In this document: positions 24,137-32,135 of the stretch, one piece after another | How positions within the stretch are numbered: position 1 is the stretch's first letter | Layout of the letters: every line of letters begins with the position of its first letter | Assembly (NCBI GenBank): GCA_944325655.1 | Contig: CALVAW010000020.1 | Span: 1-32,749 of the forward strand | From: Candidatus Gastranaerophilales bacterium | GTDB taxonomy: Bacteria; Cyanobacteriota; Vampirovibrionia; Gastranaerophilales; Gastranaerophilaceae | Length of the DNA stretch: 32,749 bases | Reading direction: 5' to 3' | The notes under the pieces: model-generated | Told to the model about the DNA's origin: nothing | What the model saw: only the letters and a program-made list of their open reading frames with translations | The model's database searches: none | Position numbers and translations under genes: made by a program

Positions 24137-25717
24137 ATGAATTCTTTTGATTCCTTAACTTTGAAATATTTTTTTGAAGAAAATAAAGATTTTATTAATG
24201 GTGCGATTGTACAAAAAATTCAATTGCCCAGTCGATATGAGATTATATTAAATATAAGAAATATAAAATGTGCCAAAAACAAAAAATTATATATAAACAT
24301 TAATCCAAAATATCCGCATATTTGTTTTGTAAATGATATTTCGTTAAAAAAAAGAGATGTTGAAGTTCCAAAAGTGCCTCCAATGTTTTGCATGCAGTTG
24401 AGGAAGTATTTAAGCGGGTCTAAAATTAAAGATTTTAGACTTGTTAAATATGAAAGAATTTTGGAATTATATTTTGATTATTTTGATGAAATAGGTTCTT
24501 TGACAAGGTTATGTTTAGCGTTTGAATTTATGGGCAAATATTCGAATGTAATATTGTATAATGTAAAAACAAAAAAAATTATCGGCTCAATGCACAATGT
24601 TTCTTCGCAAAAAAGTTCCGTAAGGGAAATATATGGCGGAATTAACTATATTTATCCGCCCCTAAAAGAAAAACTCGATATATTGAAATGCAGCTATTCT
24701 ACTTTTTATCAAATAGCAAAGGACAGAAATTTAAAATTAATTAGCGACAACTTTTATTATTTTTCACAACCTGTATTGAATAAAATATTTGATGAAATGG
24801 AGTCATTAGAAGAAATTTTTAATTTTCTTCAAGCTTTGCAGAGCGGTGAAAATAAGGAATTTATTATTAATTTTTGGGATAAAACTTCAAATTTAACAGA
24901 TGCAATAGATAATTATTTTTCTGAAATTATGTTTCTTGAAATATTGAAATCTAAAAAGAGTCAGTTAATCGGATATATAAAAAAAGATTACCAAAAAATA
25001 AAAAAAATATTAAAAAATGTTCCAGACGATAAAAAGGCTGAAAAATATAAAAAAATTGGCGAATATATAATGTCGAATTTATATAACGAAAATATTAAAA
25101 ATAATGTTGACGGAATAGAAATCGAACTGGATAAAAATATCTCATTAAGCGATAATGCTCAAAAATATTTTAAACTATATAAAAAAGCTAAAAATGAATT
25201 TCAACATTCCGAAATAAGATATAATGAGGCAAAATTAAAATTTGAATACTATGAAACGATAATGTTAAATATAGAACTTATAAATTCATTTGAAGAAATT
25301 AATGAAGTTCTGGATGAATATTCGGATATGGGAATTGTATGCATTAAAGATAAAAATAAAAAACAACAGAATAAATTTGAAATTAATCCAATTGTTTTTA
25401 TGAATCATGAGATATATTTGGGAAAAAATAACAAGCAAAACGATTATATTATTTCAAAAATTGCTTCAGGTGAAGATTTGTGGTTCCATGGGCTTAATTT
25501 TCCGAGTGCCCATGTTATTTTAAAATTAAAGAATAATGAAAATAATCTTCCCGGAGAACTTCTTGAATATTGCGCAAGGCTTGTTAAAGAAAACTCCAAA
25601 GCAAAATTTTCAGGTAAAACTTCAATTATAATGACAAAAAGAAAAAATTTAAAAAAGCCCCCTAATACTTATTTAGGTTATGTAACATACAAAAATGAAA
25701 CAGAGATTGTTGTATAG
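24137..25717 (+). CDS. rqcH: NFACT-family ribosome quality control protein (RqcH)
   Basis: A 526-residue NFACT protein (older name: fibronectin-binding protein A family). RqcH binds stalled 50S subunits carrying peptidyl-tRNA and adds C-terminal alanines. The NFACT-N domain covers about 1-200, including PPMFCMQLRKYLSG near 81-94. A coiled-coil middle section (about 260-390) includes lysine-rich helices. The NFACT-R domain is at the C-terminus, with GEDLWFHGLNFPSAHVILK near 445-463. The conserved Asp-Arg pair reads Glu106-Arg107 (KYERILEL), a conservative change. It is divergent from the zinc-peptidase gene. Confidence 0.9.
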   Translation: MNSFDSLTLKYFFEENKDFINGAIVQKIQLPSRYEIILNIRNIKCAKNKKLYININPKYPHICFVNDISLKKRDVEVPKVPPMFCMQLRKYLSGSKIKDFRLVKYERILELYFDYFDEIGSLTRLCLAFEFMGKYSNVILYNVKTKKIIGSMHNVSSQKSSVREIYGGINYIYPPLKEKLDILKCSYSTFYQIAKDRNLKLISDNFYYFSQPVLNKIFDEMESLEEIFNFLQALQSGENKEFIINFWDKTSNLTDAIDNYFSEIMFLEILKSKKSQLIGYIKKDYQKIKKILKNVPDDKKAEKYKKIGEYIMSNLYNENIKNNVDGIEIELDKNISLSDNAQKYFKLYKKAKNEFQHSEIRYNEAKLKFEYYETIMLNIELINSFEEINEVLDEYSDMGIVCIKDKNKKQQNKFEINPIVFMNHEIYLGKNNKQNDYIISKIASGEDLWFHGLNFPSAHVILKLKNNENNLPGELLEYCARLVKENSKAKFSGKTSIIMTKRKNLKKPPNTYLGYVTYKNETEIVV

Positions 25718-25734
25718 TGTTTTTGTAATATAAT
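25707..25734 (+). promoter_or_regulatory. Promoter of pheT
   Basis: TTGTTG (25707-25712), 16-base spacer, TATAAT (25729-25734), start near 25741, then a 24-base leader with AAGGAA before the ATG. The -35 overlaps the end of rqcH. Confidence 0.5.
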
Positions 25735-25764
25735 TGTGTTGAAGAATAAAAAAAGGAATTAAAA

Positions 25765-28230
25765 ATGCAGGTTTCATACGAATGGTTAAATGAATTTGTT
25801 GATTTAGCGGGAATAAGTCCCGAGGAAATATCTCATAATCTTACTATGTCGGGTTTAGAGGTTGAAGAAATAGAATATAAAAAACCTGCTTTTACAAATA
25901 TAAGAACCGCTAAAATTGTGAAAATTGAAAACCATCCTAATGCTGATAAGCTCCATTTAGTAACATTGGATATTGGCGGTTTGGAAAAAAGGGTTGTTTG
26001 CGGTGCTCAAAATATTGAAGTCGGACAAATTATTCCTTATGCTTCTGTGGGCTCAAGAGTACTTGACAGAAAAACAGGCGAAAGTTTTGAGCTTACTCCT
26101 GCTGTGATTAGGGGAGTAGAATCACAGGGTATGCTTTGTTCGCAGGATGAATTGGGTTTAACAGGTTTGCAAGATGAAGACGGCATACTTATTTTGAACA
26201 GATTGTATGATAATGTTGAATTAAATTTACCTCTTGAAAAGCTTATGAATTTGTCGGATGAAATTATTTTTCATGTGGCACCCACTGCAAATCGTGGCGA
26301 TGAGATGAGTGTTATTGGTATTGCAAGAGAGTTAAGTGCTTTATTTAATCGTAAAATGAAATTTAAAAAGCTTGATTTTGATTATGAAGAATTGTCTGAT
26401 TTTAAAGTTGAAATAAAAAATGATGAGATTTGTAAGTTTTATTCTGTAGGAGTTTTAAAAAATTTAAAAATAAAATCTTCTCCTGATTTTATTCAAAGGA
26501 GAATAATAGCTTCAGGCATGCGTCCCATAAATAATATTGTTGATATTACAAATTATGTAATGCTTGAATACGGTACACCTCAACATGCTTTTGATTATGA
26601 TAAACTGAATAAATATTTGTGTGTAAGGTATGCTGAAAATTCGGAAACAATTGTTACTATTGACGGAGTAGAACGCAAACTTGTTCCGAACCAGAGCGTT
26701 GTGATTGCTTCTGAAACTAAGCCGGTTTGTATAGCAGGTGTGTTTGGCGGTTTGAATTCTGAAATTGATTCAAATACAAAAAATATTGCCCTTGAGGCTG
26801 CATATTTTACCTCGCATACTAACAGAAAATCCGCTCATAGTGTCGGATATCGTTCAGAGGCTTCTTCAAGATACGAGCGTGGAGTTGATATTGAAATGGT
26901 TTTGCCGGCATTATATCGTTCAATAGAATTGCTGCAAAAATATGCAGACGCTGAATTTGTGGGAATTGCAAAATGCGGACAAGATAAATTAACTCCCATA
27001 GAAATCACGCTGAGAAATTCCGAAATTAAAAGAATACTCGGAATTGAAATTGAACAATCAAGATGTATTGAAATTTTGGAAAATCTCGGTTTTAAATTGT
27101 TGGGTAAAAATGAAATTGCGGCTAAATTTGTAGTCCCGAGTTACAGATATAATGATGTAACAAGAGAAATAGATTTAATTGAGGAAATTTCAAGAATAGA
27201 AGGTTTTGATAAGATTAATCCTGAAATTCCAAATATCTCACAAGGCGCAGATATTAGTTTTGATACAAGAACTGTTAAAATAATTAATGAGACAATGCTC
27301 GCTTATGGGTTCGATGAAATTGTTACGGGTTCTCTTGTCGGCAAAAACTTGTGTAAAACATATTTGCAGCCGCTCGATGAATCGGCAGCAATTACTGTGC
27401 TTAATCCGCATTCTGAAGATTATACAACACTCAGACAATGGTTGATGCCGAGTCTTCTTGATGTTGTTAAAAATAATTTTGATAACGGTCAGAAGAATTT
27501 CAGGTTGTATGAAATAGGTAAAACTTATATTAAAAAGTCGCAGCCGACCGAAGATTATTCCGGAGCACTTGAGATAAGAAAATTAAGCGGATGTCTTTTT
27601 GGTTCCGTGGAAAATGCTTTATATAAGAAGAATATTGATGATTTTTATACTTTAAAGGGTATTCTTGAAAGTTTGTTTGAAAAGCTAAATCTTTCAAAAA
27701 GAATTGTTTTTTCTCCTTTAAATGAAGCTGAAATGTCGGCATTTGAGTTTTTGCATCCTGCTCAAAGCGCTACTGTTTCAATTTTGGGTAAAAACAGAGA
27801 ATCGATTGGCTATATAGGAAAATTGCATCCTGTGTTGTCTGATAAATTAAAGTTTAATCAACCTTTGTATGTATTTGAGATAAATTTAGAAGAAGTTATT
27901 GCGGCTATGTCTCCTTCTGTTGTTAAGTTTAAGAAAATACCTGTTTATGGTTCAGTTCAAAGGGACATTGCTTTTATAACCGATAAAAATACAACGGTAG
28001 AAGAAGTTTATAAGGTAATAAAAAAATCGGCCGATAAAAATATTTTAAAGAGCGTAAAAGTTTTTGATATATATGAAGGCAAGGGAATTGATGAGGGTAA
28101 AAAGTCTTTGGCATTCAGAGTTACTTTGCAAGATGAGAATAAGACGTTGACTGATGATATTATTCAAGGCGAGGTTAACAAAATAAAATCAGGACTTGAA
28201 AAAAATATTATAGGACTTATTTTAAGGTAG
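25765..28230 (+). CDS. pheT: Phenylalanyl-tRNA synthetase beta subunit
   Basis: Beta subunit of the heterotetrameric PheRS, which charges tRNA(Phe). At 821 residues it has the full bacterial architecture: the N-terminal VSYEWLNEFVDL segment, an OB-fold tRNA-binding domain (about 40-150; KIENHPNADKLHLVTLDIG), B3/B4 editing domain (about 205-380; RPINNIVDITNYVMLEYGTP and SRYERGVD), B5 domain (about 405-475), catalytic-like core, and the C-terminal anticodon-binding FDX-ACB domain (about 728-821; PVYGSVQRDIAFI). The alpha subunit gene pheS is not adjacent here, unlike many bacteria. AAGGAA provides the ribosome binding site. galE follows after four bases. Confidence 0.97.
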   Translation: MQVSYEWLNEFVDLAGISPEEISHNLTMSGLEVEEIEYKKPAFTNIRTAKIVKIENHPNADKLHLVTLDIGGLEKRVVCGAQNIEVGQIIPYASVGSRVLDRKTGESFELTPAVIRGVESQGMLCSQDELGLTGLQDEDGILILNRLYDNVELNLPLEKLMNLSDEIIFHVAPTANRGDEMSVIGIARELSALFNRKMKFKKLDFDYEELSDFKVEIKNDEICKFYSVGVLKNLKIKSSPDFIQRRIIASGMRPINNIVDITNYVMLEYGTPQHAFDYDKLNKYLCVRYAENSETIVTIDGVERKLVPNQSVVIASETKPVCIAGVFGGLNSEIDSNTKNIALEAAYFTSHTNRKSAHSVGYRSEASSRYERGVDIEMVLPALYRSIELLQKYADAEFVGIAKCGQDKLTPIEITLRNSEIKRILGIEIEQSRCIEILENLGFKLLGKNEIAAKFVVPSYRYNDVTREIDLIEEISRIEGFDKINPEIPNISQGADISFDTRTVKIINETMLAYGFDEIVTGSLVGKNLCKTYLQPLDESAAITVLNPHSEDYTTLRQWLMPSLLDVVKNNFDNGQKNFRLYEIGKTYIKKSQPTEDYSGALEIRKLSGCLFGSVENALYKKNIDDFYTLKGILESLFEKLNLSKRIVFSPLNEAEMSAFEFLHPAQSATVSILGKNRESIGYIGKLHPVLSDKLKFNQPLYVFEINLEEVIAAMSPSVVKFKKIPVYGSVQRDIAFITDKNTTVEEVYKVIKKSADKNILKSVKVFDIYEGKGIDEGKKSLAFRVTLQDENKTLTDDIIQGEVNKIKSGLEKNIIGLILR

Positions 28231-28234
28231 TTTC

Positions 28235-29239
28235 ATGATATTAATAACCGGCGGTGCGGGCTATATTGGCAGTCATTGTGCAGTTGAATTTTTAAAAGAC
28301 GGCTTTGATGTTTTGATTTTTGACAATTTTTCAACAGGTCATAGAGAGATTATCCAAAATATTCAAAGTAAATATAAAAGTGCGGTTTTTTGTGAAGGTG
28401 ATTTAAGAAATAAAAGTGATATAGATAATTTATTTAAGTCATATAAAATAGATGCAGTTATCCATTTGGCCGCTTATTCTATAGTTTCAGAGAGTTTTAA
28501 TGTGCCTGAAAAATATTATGAGAATAATGTATGTGCTACGATTAATCTTTTAAATTCAATGCTTGAAAACAGCGTTATGAATATTATTTTTTCATCCACT
28601 GCGGCTGTATATGGAGAACCTTTGTATTTACCGATAGATGAAAAACATTCTAAAAAACCGATTAATCCTTATGGAAAAACAAAATTAATGATTGAAAATA
28701 TAATGGATGATTATGATATTGCTTATAGGCTGAAATCTGTCAGACTGAGATATTTTAATGTTATCGGTGCGGATTATGAGAATGGTTTAGGCGAATGGCA
28801 CGATAATGAGACACACCTTGTTCCGATTATATTGAAGTCCGCTTTAAAAAATGATTTTGTTTTTAAAATTTTTGGTAAAGATTATTCTACAAAGGATGGA
28901 ACCTGCATAAGAGACTATATTGATGTTCGGGATTTGGTTGCTGCCCATAAACTTGCTTATTATTATTTAATAAAAAATCAGATCAGTGATGTTTTTAATA
29001 TAGGCACTCAAAAAGGTTATAGCGTAAAAGAAATATATGAAATAATTGTTGAAATTTTAGGAAAAAAAATTCCTGTAGAATATGCTCCAAAAAGAAACGG
29101 CGATTCTGCGGTTTTACTTGCTTCAGCTAAAAAGGCGGAAAATTTATTGGGCTGGAGATACAAAAAAACGCTTTATGAAAGTATAAAAAGTGCTTACGAA
29201 TGGGAGAGATATTTGATTAATTTAAAAGCCTCAAATTGA
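28235..29239 (+). CDS. galE: UDP-glucose 4-epimerase
   Basis: Interconverts UDP-glucose and UDP-galactose (or the N-acetylated forms), supplying sugars for envelope polymers. This 334-residue short-chain dehydrogenase-type protein has the NAD-binding GGAGYIGSH (6-14), HLAAYSIVSES near 77-87, the catalytic Thr122 position in FSSTAAVYGEP, and Tyr146-x3-Lys150 (NPYGKTK). GTCIRDYIDVRDL, where many GalE proteins have DGTxxRDYIHVxDL, is near 225-237. It begins four bases after pheT with AAGG in the pheT end, so it is cotranscribed. Its last codons form the left arm of a palindromic terminator. Confidence 0.95.
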   Translation: MILITGGAGYIGSHCAVEFLKDGFDVLIFDNFSTGHREIIQNIQSKYKSAVFCEGDLRNKSDIDNLFKSYKIDAVIHLAAYSIVSESFNVPEKYYENNVCATINLLNSMLENSVMNIIFSSTAAVYGEPLYLPIDEKHSKKPINPYGKTKLMIENIMDDYDIAYRLKSVRLRYFNVIGADYENGLGEWHDNETHLVPIILKSALKNDFVFKIFGKDYSTKDGTCIRDYIDVRDLVAAHKLAYYYLIKNQISDVFNIGTQKGYSVKEIYEIIVEILGKKIPVEYAPKRNGDSAVLLASAKKAENLLGWRYKKTLYESIKSAYEWERYLINLKASN

Positions 29240-29254
29240 GGCTTTTAAATTAAT
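29216..29254. terminator. Perfect bidirectional terminator between convergent genes
   Basis: A perfect 19-base inverted repeat centred on 29235 (core AAAAGCCTCAA/TTGAGGCTTTT) covers the galE stop (29237-29239) and the stop of the opposing secreted protein gene (29250-29252). The AT-rich outer arms give a T-rich tail on either strand. Confidence 0.8.
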
Positions 29255-29519
29255 ATTCTTTAATTCTATCTTGGTAAAAGTTTGTTTTTGGTTGCGGCTT
29301 TTCAAGAGATTTAAGAGCTTCTTCGTAATTTAATCTCGCTGCTGCCGCTGCTTCAAGTTTTCTTTGTCTTTCTGCTCGTGCTTCTGCTGCGCGTTTTTGT
29401 CCGCGAATTGTACCATCATAAATTATTTTTCTTCCTGTGGAATCGTATTTTGTTCTTGCAAAAACCATCCCCGAACAGCAGAATAGTGCAATTAACATTA
29501 AAACTAAAAATTTCTTCAT
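29250..29519 (-). CDS. Small secreted Ala/Arg-rich protein
   Basis: An 89-residue protein, taking the ATG at 29519 because GGAGG lies six bases upstream. It opens with a signal peptide, MKKFLVLMLIALFCCSGMVFA, with probable cleavage before RTKYDS. The mature part of about 68 residues is basic and helical, with the Ala/Arg-rich stretch RAAEARAERQRKLEAAAAAR near 42-61. No family was recognised; an extracytoplasmic structural or binding role is possible. An in-frame ATG four codons earlier (29531) coincides with the predicted transcription start. Convergent with galE. Confidence 0.75.
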   Translation of the reverse strand: MKKFLVLMLIALFCCSGMVFARTKYDSTGRKIIYDGTIRGQKRAAEARAERQRKLEAAAAARLNYEEALKSLEKPQPKTNFYQDRIKEY

Positions 29520-29537
29520 AGTTTCCTCCATGTTTTT

Positions 29538-29566
29538 ATTATATATTTATAAAAACGAAATTTCAA
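29538..29566 (-). promoter_or_regulatory. Near-consensus promoter of the small secreted protein
   Basis: Minus strand: TTGAAA (29561-29566), 17-base spacer, TATAAT (29538-29543), six bases, then 29531 as predicted first base. This base is the A of an in-frame ATG; the Shine-Dalgarno-led ATG follows at 29519. Confidence 0.75.
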
Positions 29567-29603
29567 AAAAATTGTTCTTTTTTATGTGTATTATATATAA
29601 AAC

Positions 29604-30290
29604 TTAACAATTATAGACAGGTGTTTCTTTTAATTTTTTTCTTAATATTTTATATTTTGGACAATATTTTTCAACTTCTATCCAAAAATTTTGACTATGA
29701 TTTTTTATTTTTGTATGTACAAGTTCATGGATTAATACATAATCTATAACCTCTGTATCATATAGCATAAGATTTATATTCAAGTTGATATTATTTTTAA
29801 TTGAACAACTTCCAAATCGTGTTTTCTGATTTTTAAGAGCTATTTTGTTGTATTTAAAATTGTGTTTTTTTGCTAAGAAATCTATCCTGTTTATGAGATA
29901 GTTTTTTGCCTCTGTTTTAAGAGCTTTTTTATAAGCTTCTTTTAGTTTATTTTGTATTTTATCAGAGTTAAAATCTTCGTTTTTCGGATAGTAGAAATAA
30001 ATATATTCTTTTTTCTTTTGAATTTTTAAAATGTCTGATTTTATTATTTTTAATGTGTCAAACTTTGTTTTTAAATCGGGAGTGTATGTTTTTTTGTTTA
30101 TTTTAAAATTTTTAATTTTTTCAAAATTTTTGTATAAAAAATCACGCGCAATTTTATAACTGCAAAAAATCGGCATTGTTACCAGAACAGTTAAATCTTT
30201 GCTTAGTGTTATTTTTATATTTTTTGAGAAAATATGTTTTTTATATTTTATTTTATAGCCGTCTATTATTTCTTCTTTGATGTTTTTCAT
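29604..30290 (-). CDS. YgjP-like (DUF45) zinc metallopeptidase
   Basis: A 228-residue protein of the YgjP/DUF45 family, related to SprT/WLM zincins. The C-terminal half has TRFGSCS near 157-163, the family marker before the active site, then His188-Glu189-x2-His192 (LIHELVHT) and a third ligand His198 in KNHSQNFW. A basic N-terminal beta-rich region precedes it. These proteins are small cytoplasmic metallopeptidase-like proteins; YgjP partners are often linked to restriction loci elsewhere, but no such gene is seen here. It starts 12 bases after the R3H ATPase gene and so shares its transcript. No clear Shine-Dalgarno sequence. The gap 29544-29603 holds only AT-rich sequence and the neighbouring promoter. 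Confidence 0.88.
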   Translation of the reverse strand: MKNIKEEIIDGYKIKYKKHIFSKNIKITLSKDLTVLVTMPIFCSYKIARDFLYKNFEKIKNFKINKKTYTPDLKTKFDTLKIIKSDILKIQKKKEYIYFYYPKNEDFNSDKIQNKLKEAYKKALKTEAKNYLINRIDFLAKKHNFKYNKIALKNQKTRFGSCSIKNNINLNINLMLYDTEVIDYVLIHELVHTKIKNHSQNFWIEVEKYCPKYKILRKKLKETPVYNC

Positions 30291-30302
30291 TTGTTTGATT
30301 AT

Positions 30303-31898
30303 TTATTCATCTTTATATATTTTAAGATGTCTTTCTTTTCCTTCTCCAATGCTTATTGATTTGTATCCATGGGCATCTACAAGTTCGTGTTGTAATTTTC
30401 TGATAGTTTTTTCTTGAGGCTCAAGTTCTATTACTTCAGCTCCTTCGGATAATTTTGCAATGGCAGCATTTGTTTCATCTAACGCCAATTCTGCAGAATC
30501 TTTATAGTTTGTTAATTTTTGGATTTCTTGGTTTTCTTGAGTCAGATTTAACGCTTCTTTTAAAACTCTTTGAATTTGACTCATGGAATTTGTTCTGACA
30601 AAAAATACGGGCAAATGATATTCATTTGCGGTAGATAGGATTTTTGTTCCGCCTTTTGCGAAGTTTTTGTGCGCAATTACAAAGTCGGCATCTTCTACAT
30701 TTCTTACTATTGTTGCATCTATGTCCAGTCTTTCTATTAATTTATCAACAATCGACCTTGAGACTGCGTAGATATATATTTTTTTATGTTTTTTGTTGTC
30801 TTGTATATATTTTTGTCTGTTAAAGCTAAAACTTAGCGGAGAGTTTTCGGCTTTTTGTACTTTGTTTTCAAGTTCTTCAACTTTTTTCATTATGTCTATT
30901 TCGGATTTTTTTTCTTTGTAATTTCCGTCGACTTTTCTGATTTCAGGTGTTATTGGCCAGCCTCTGAGTATGTAATCTACTGCTTGAGCACTGTCTTTGT
31001 ATATAGCAAGAGTGTTTCTGTCTATTATTTCAATAACTATGTCAAAAGTAGGTTGTTTTTGCCTTTCTAATACCGTTTTTTGACATCCTCTGTGTTTTGC
31101 TTCGTCGTCACCGAGAGTTACGGTGTCTACTCCACCTATTAAATCCGATAGTGTAGGGTTTTTGATTAAATTATCCAATGTATTTCCGTGTGCGGTTGCA
31201 ATGAGCATTACGCCACGTTCTGCTATTGTTCTTGCTGCTTGAGCCTCAAGCTCTGTTCCGATTTCATCTACAACAATAACTTCCGGAGTATGGTTTTCGA
31301 CTGCTTCAATCATGATGTCCTTTTGAAATTCCGGCTGGCTTACTTGCATTCTTCTTGCTTTTCCTATGGCGGGATGAGCAACATCACCGTCGCCTGCGAT
31401 TTCATTTGATGTATCTACAACAACCACGCGTTTGCCGAGTTCATCTGCCATTAGTCGAGTAATTTCTCTTAATTTTGTAGTTTTTCCGACTCCCGGGCGT
31501 CCCAAGAACAATATTGATTTATTTTGTACAACAAAATCTTTAATACACTCTATTGTTCCTGTTATTACTCTGCCGATTCTGCAAGTTAAGCCTACAATTT
31601 TTCCTTGCCTGTTTCTTATAGCGCTTATTCTATGCAGTGTTCCCGCTATCCCTGAACGGTTGTCCGAAGTAAATTCGGGCAGTTGTTGTGTTATGTAATC
31701 TAAATCCTCTCTTGTTATATTTTCACTGCCAAGTGAGATAATCTTTCCGTTACCAAGTCTTATTTCGGGAATTCTTCCTATATCTAATACAATCTCTATG
31801 GCATCATCTAAAAGCCCTTCTTGTATATTTCTTTTAATTTTTAAAGGCATTATTTCTATTAATTTTTCAATGTCTGTTTGAAATTGTATTTCGCTCAT
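30303..31898 (-). CDS. Ycf45/SpoIIIAA-like AAA ATPase with R3H domain
   Basis: A 531-residue P-loop ATPase of the SpoIIIAA/Ycf45 type, typical of cyanobacteria and some plastids. Walker A is GRPGVGKTT (133-141), Walker B EVIVVDE (206-212), followed by ERGVMLIATAHGNTL near 227-241, a secretion-ATPase-like sensor region. The C-terminus carries an R3H single-stranded nucleic acid binding motif: Arg500-x3-His504 in IRKLQHELVDAHGY. A middle segment (about 370-440) is a separate alpha/beta domain. Role in this lineage is unknown; nucleic-acid handling is inferred from the R3H motif. AAAGGA lies close to the ATG, and TATAAT (31928-31933) with a weak TTTAAA forms a plausible promoter. Confidence 0.92.
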   Translation of the reverse strand: MSEIQFQTDIEKLIEIMPLKIKRNIQEGLLDDAIEIVLDIGRIPEIRLGNGKIISLGSENITREDLDYITQQLPEFTSDNRSGIAGTLHRISAIRNRQGKIVGLTCRIGRVITGTIECIKDFVVQNKSILFLGRPGVGKTTKLREITRLMADELGKRVVVVDTSNEIAGDGDVAHPAIGKARRMQVSQPEFQKDIMIEAVENHTPEVIVVDEIGTELEAQAARTIAERGVMLIATAHGNTLDNLIKNPTLSDLIGGVDTVTLGDDEAKHRGCQKTVLERQKQPTFDIVIEIIDRNTLAIYKDSAQAVDYILRGWPITPEIRKVDGNYKEKKSEIDIMKKVEELENKVQKAENSPLSFSFNRQKYIQDNKKHKKIYIYAVSRSIVDKLIERLDIDATIVRNVEDADFVIAHKNFAKGGTKILSTANEYHLPVFFVRTNSMSQIQRVLKEALNLTQENQEIQKLTNYKDSAELALDETNAAIAKLSEGAEVIELEPQEKTIRKLQHELVDAHGYKSISIGEGKERHLKIYKDE

Positions 31899-31985
31899 TT
31901 TCCTTTGAACCTTTTGAATGTCCCTTAATTATATTATTCCCTTTTTGAAATTTAAAAAACAATAAATTATTTTGTATTACTTAAT

Positions 31986-32078
31986 TTACTACTAGGCTAA
32001 CAAAAATTTAGTTATTAGTCTACTTCTTATTTTGTAGTAACAAATACTATTTATATTAAATATATAAATAGTATTTGT
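31986..32078. repeat. Two inverted repeats in the divergent gap before the last gene
   Basis: The gap 31899-32135 contains two dyads. The first is nested: TTACTAC (31986-31992) with GTAGTAA (32034-32040), enclosing TAGGCTAA (31993-32000) with TTAGTCTA (32015-32022, one wobble). The second is perfect: 17-base arms 32040-32056 and 32062-32078 around TAAAT. TATAAT (32083-32088) follows directly, so the second dyad covers the likely -35 zone of the last gene. No T-run follows, so a terminator is unlikely; an operator or structured leader is possible. Confidence 0.65.
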
Positions 32079-32135
32079 ATTATATAATTTTTTGTGTTTA
32101 TATTATCATGTTGAGGATTATTGGAATTATTGAAA

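Noticed and set aside
31986-32078. Inverted repeats as an intrinsic terminator
   Set aside because: The stem is nearly all A/T, no T-run follows, and the flanking genes diverge, so neither needs a terminator there.
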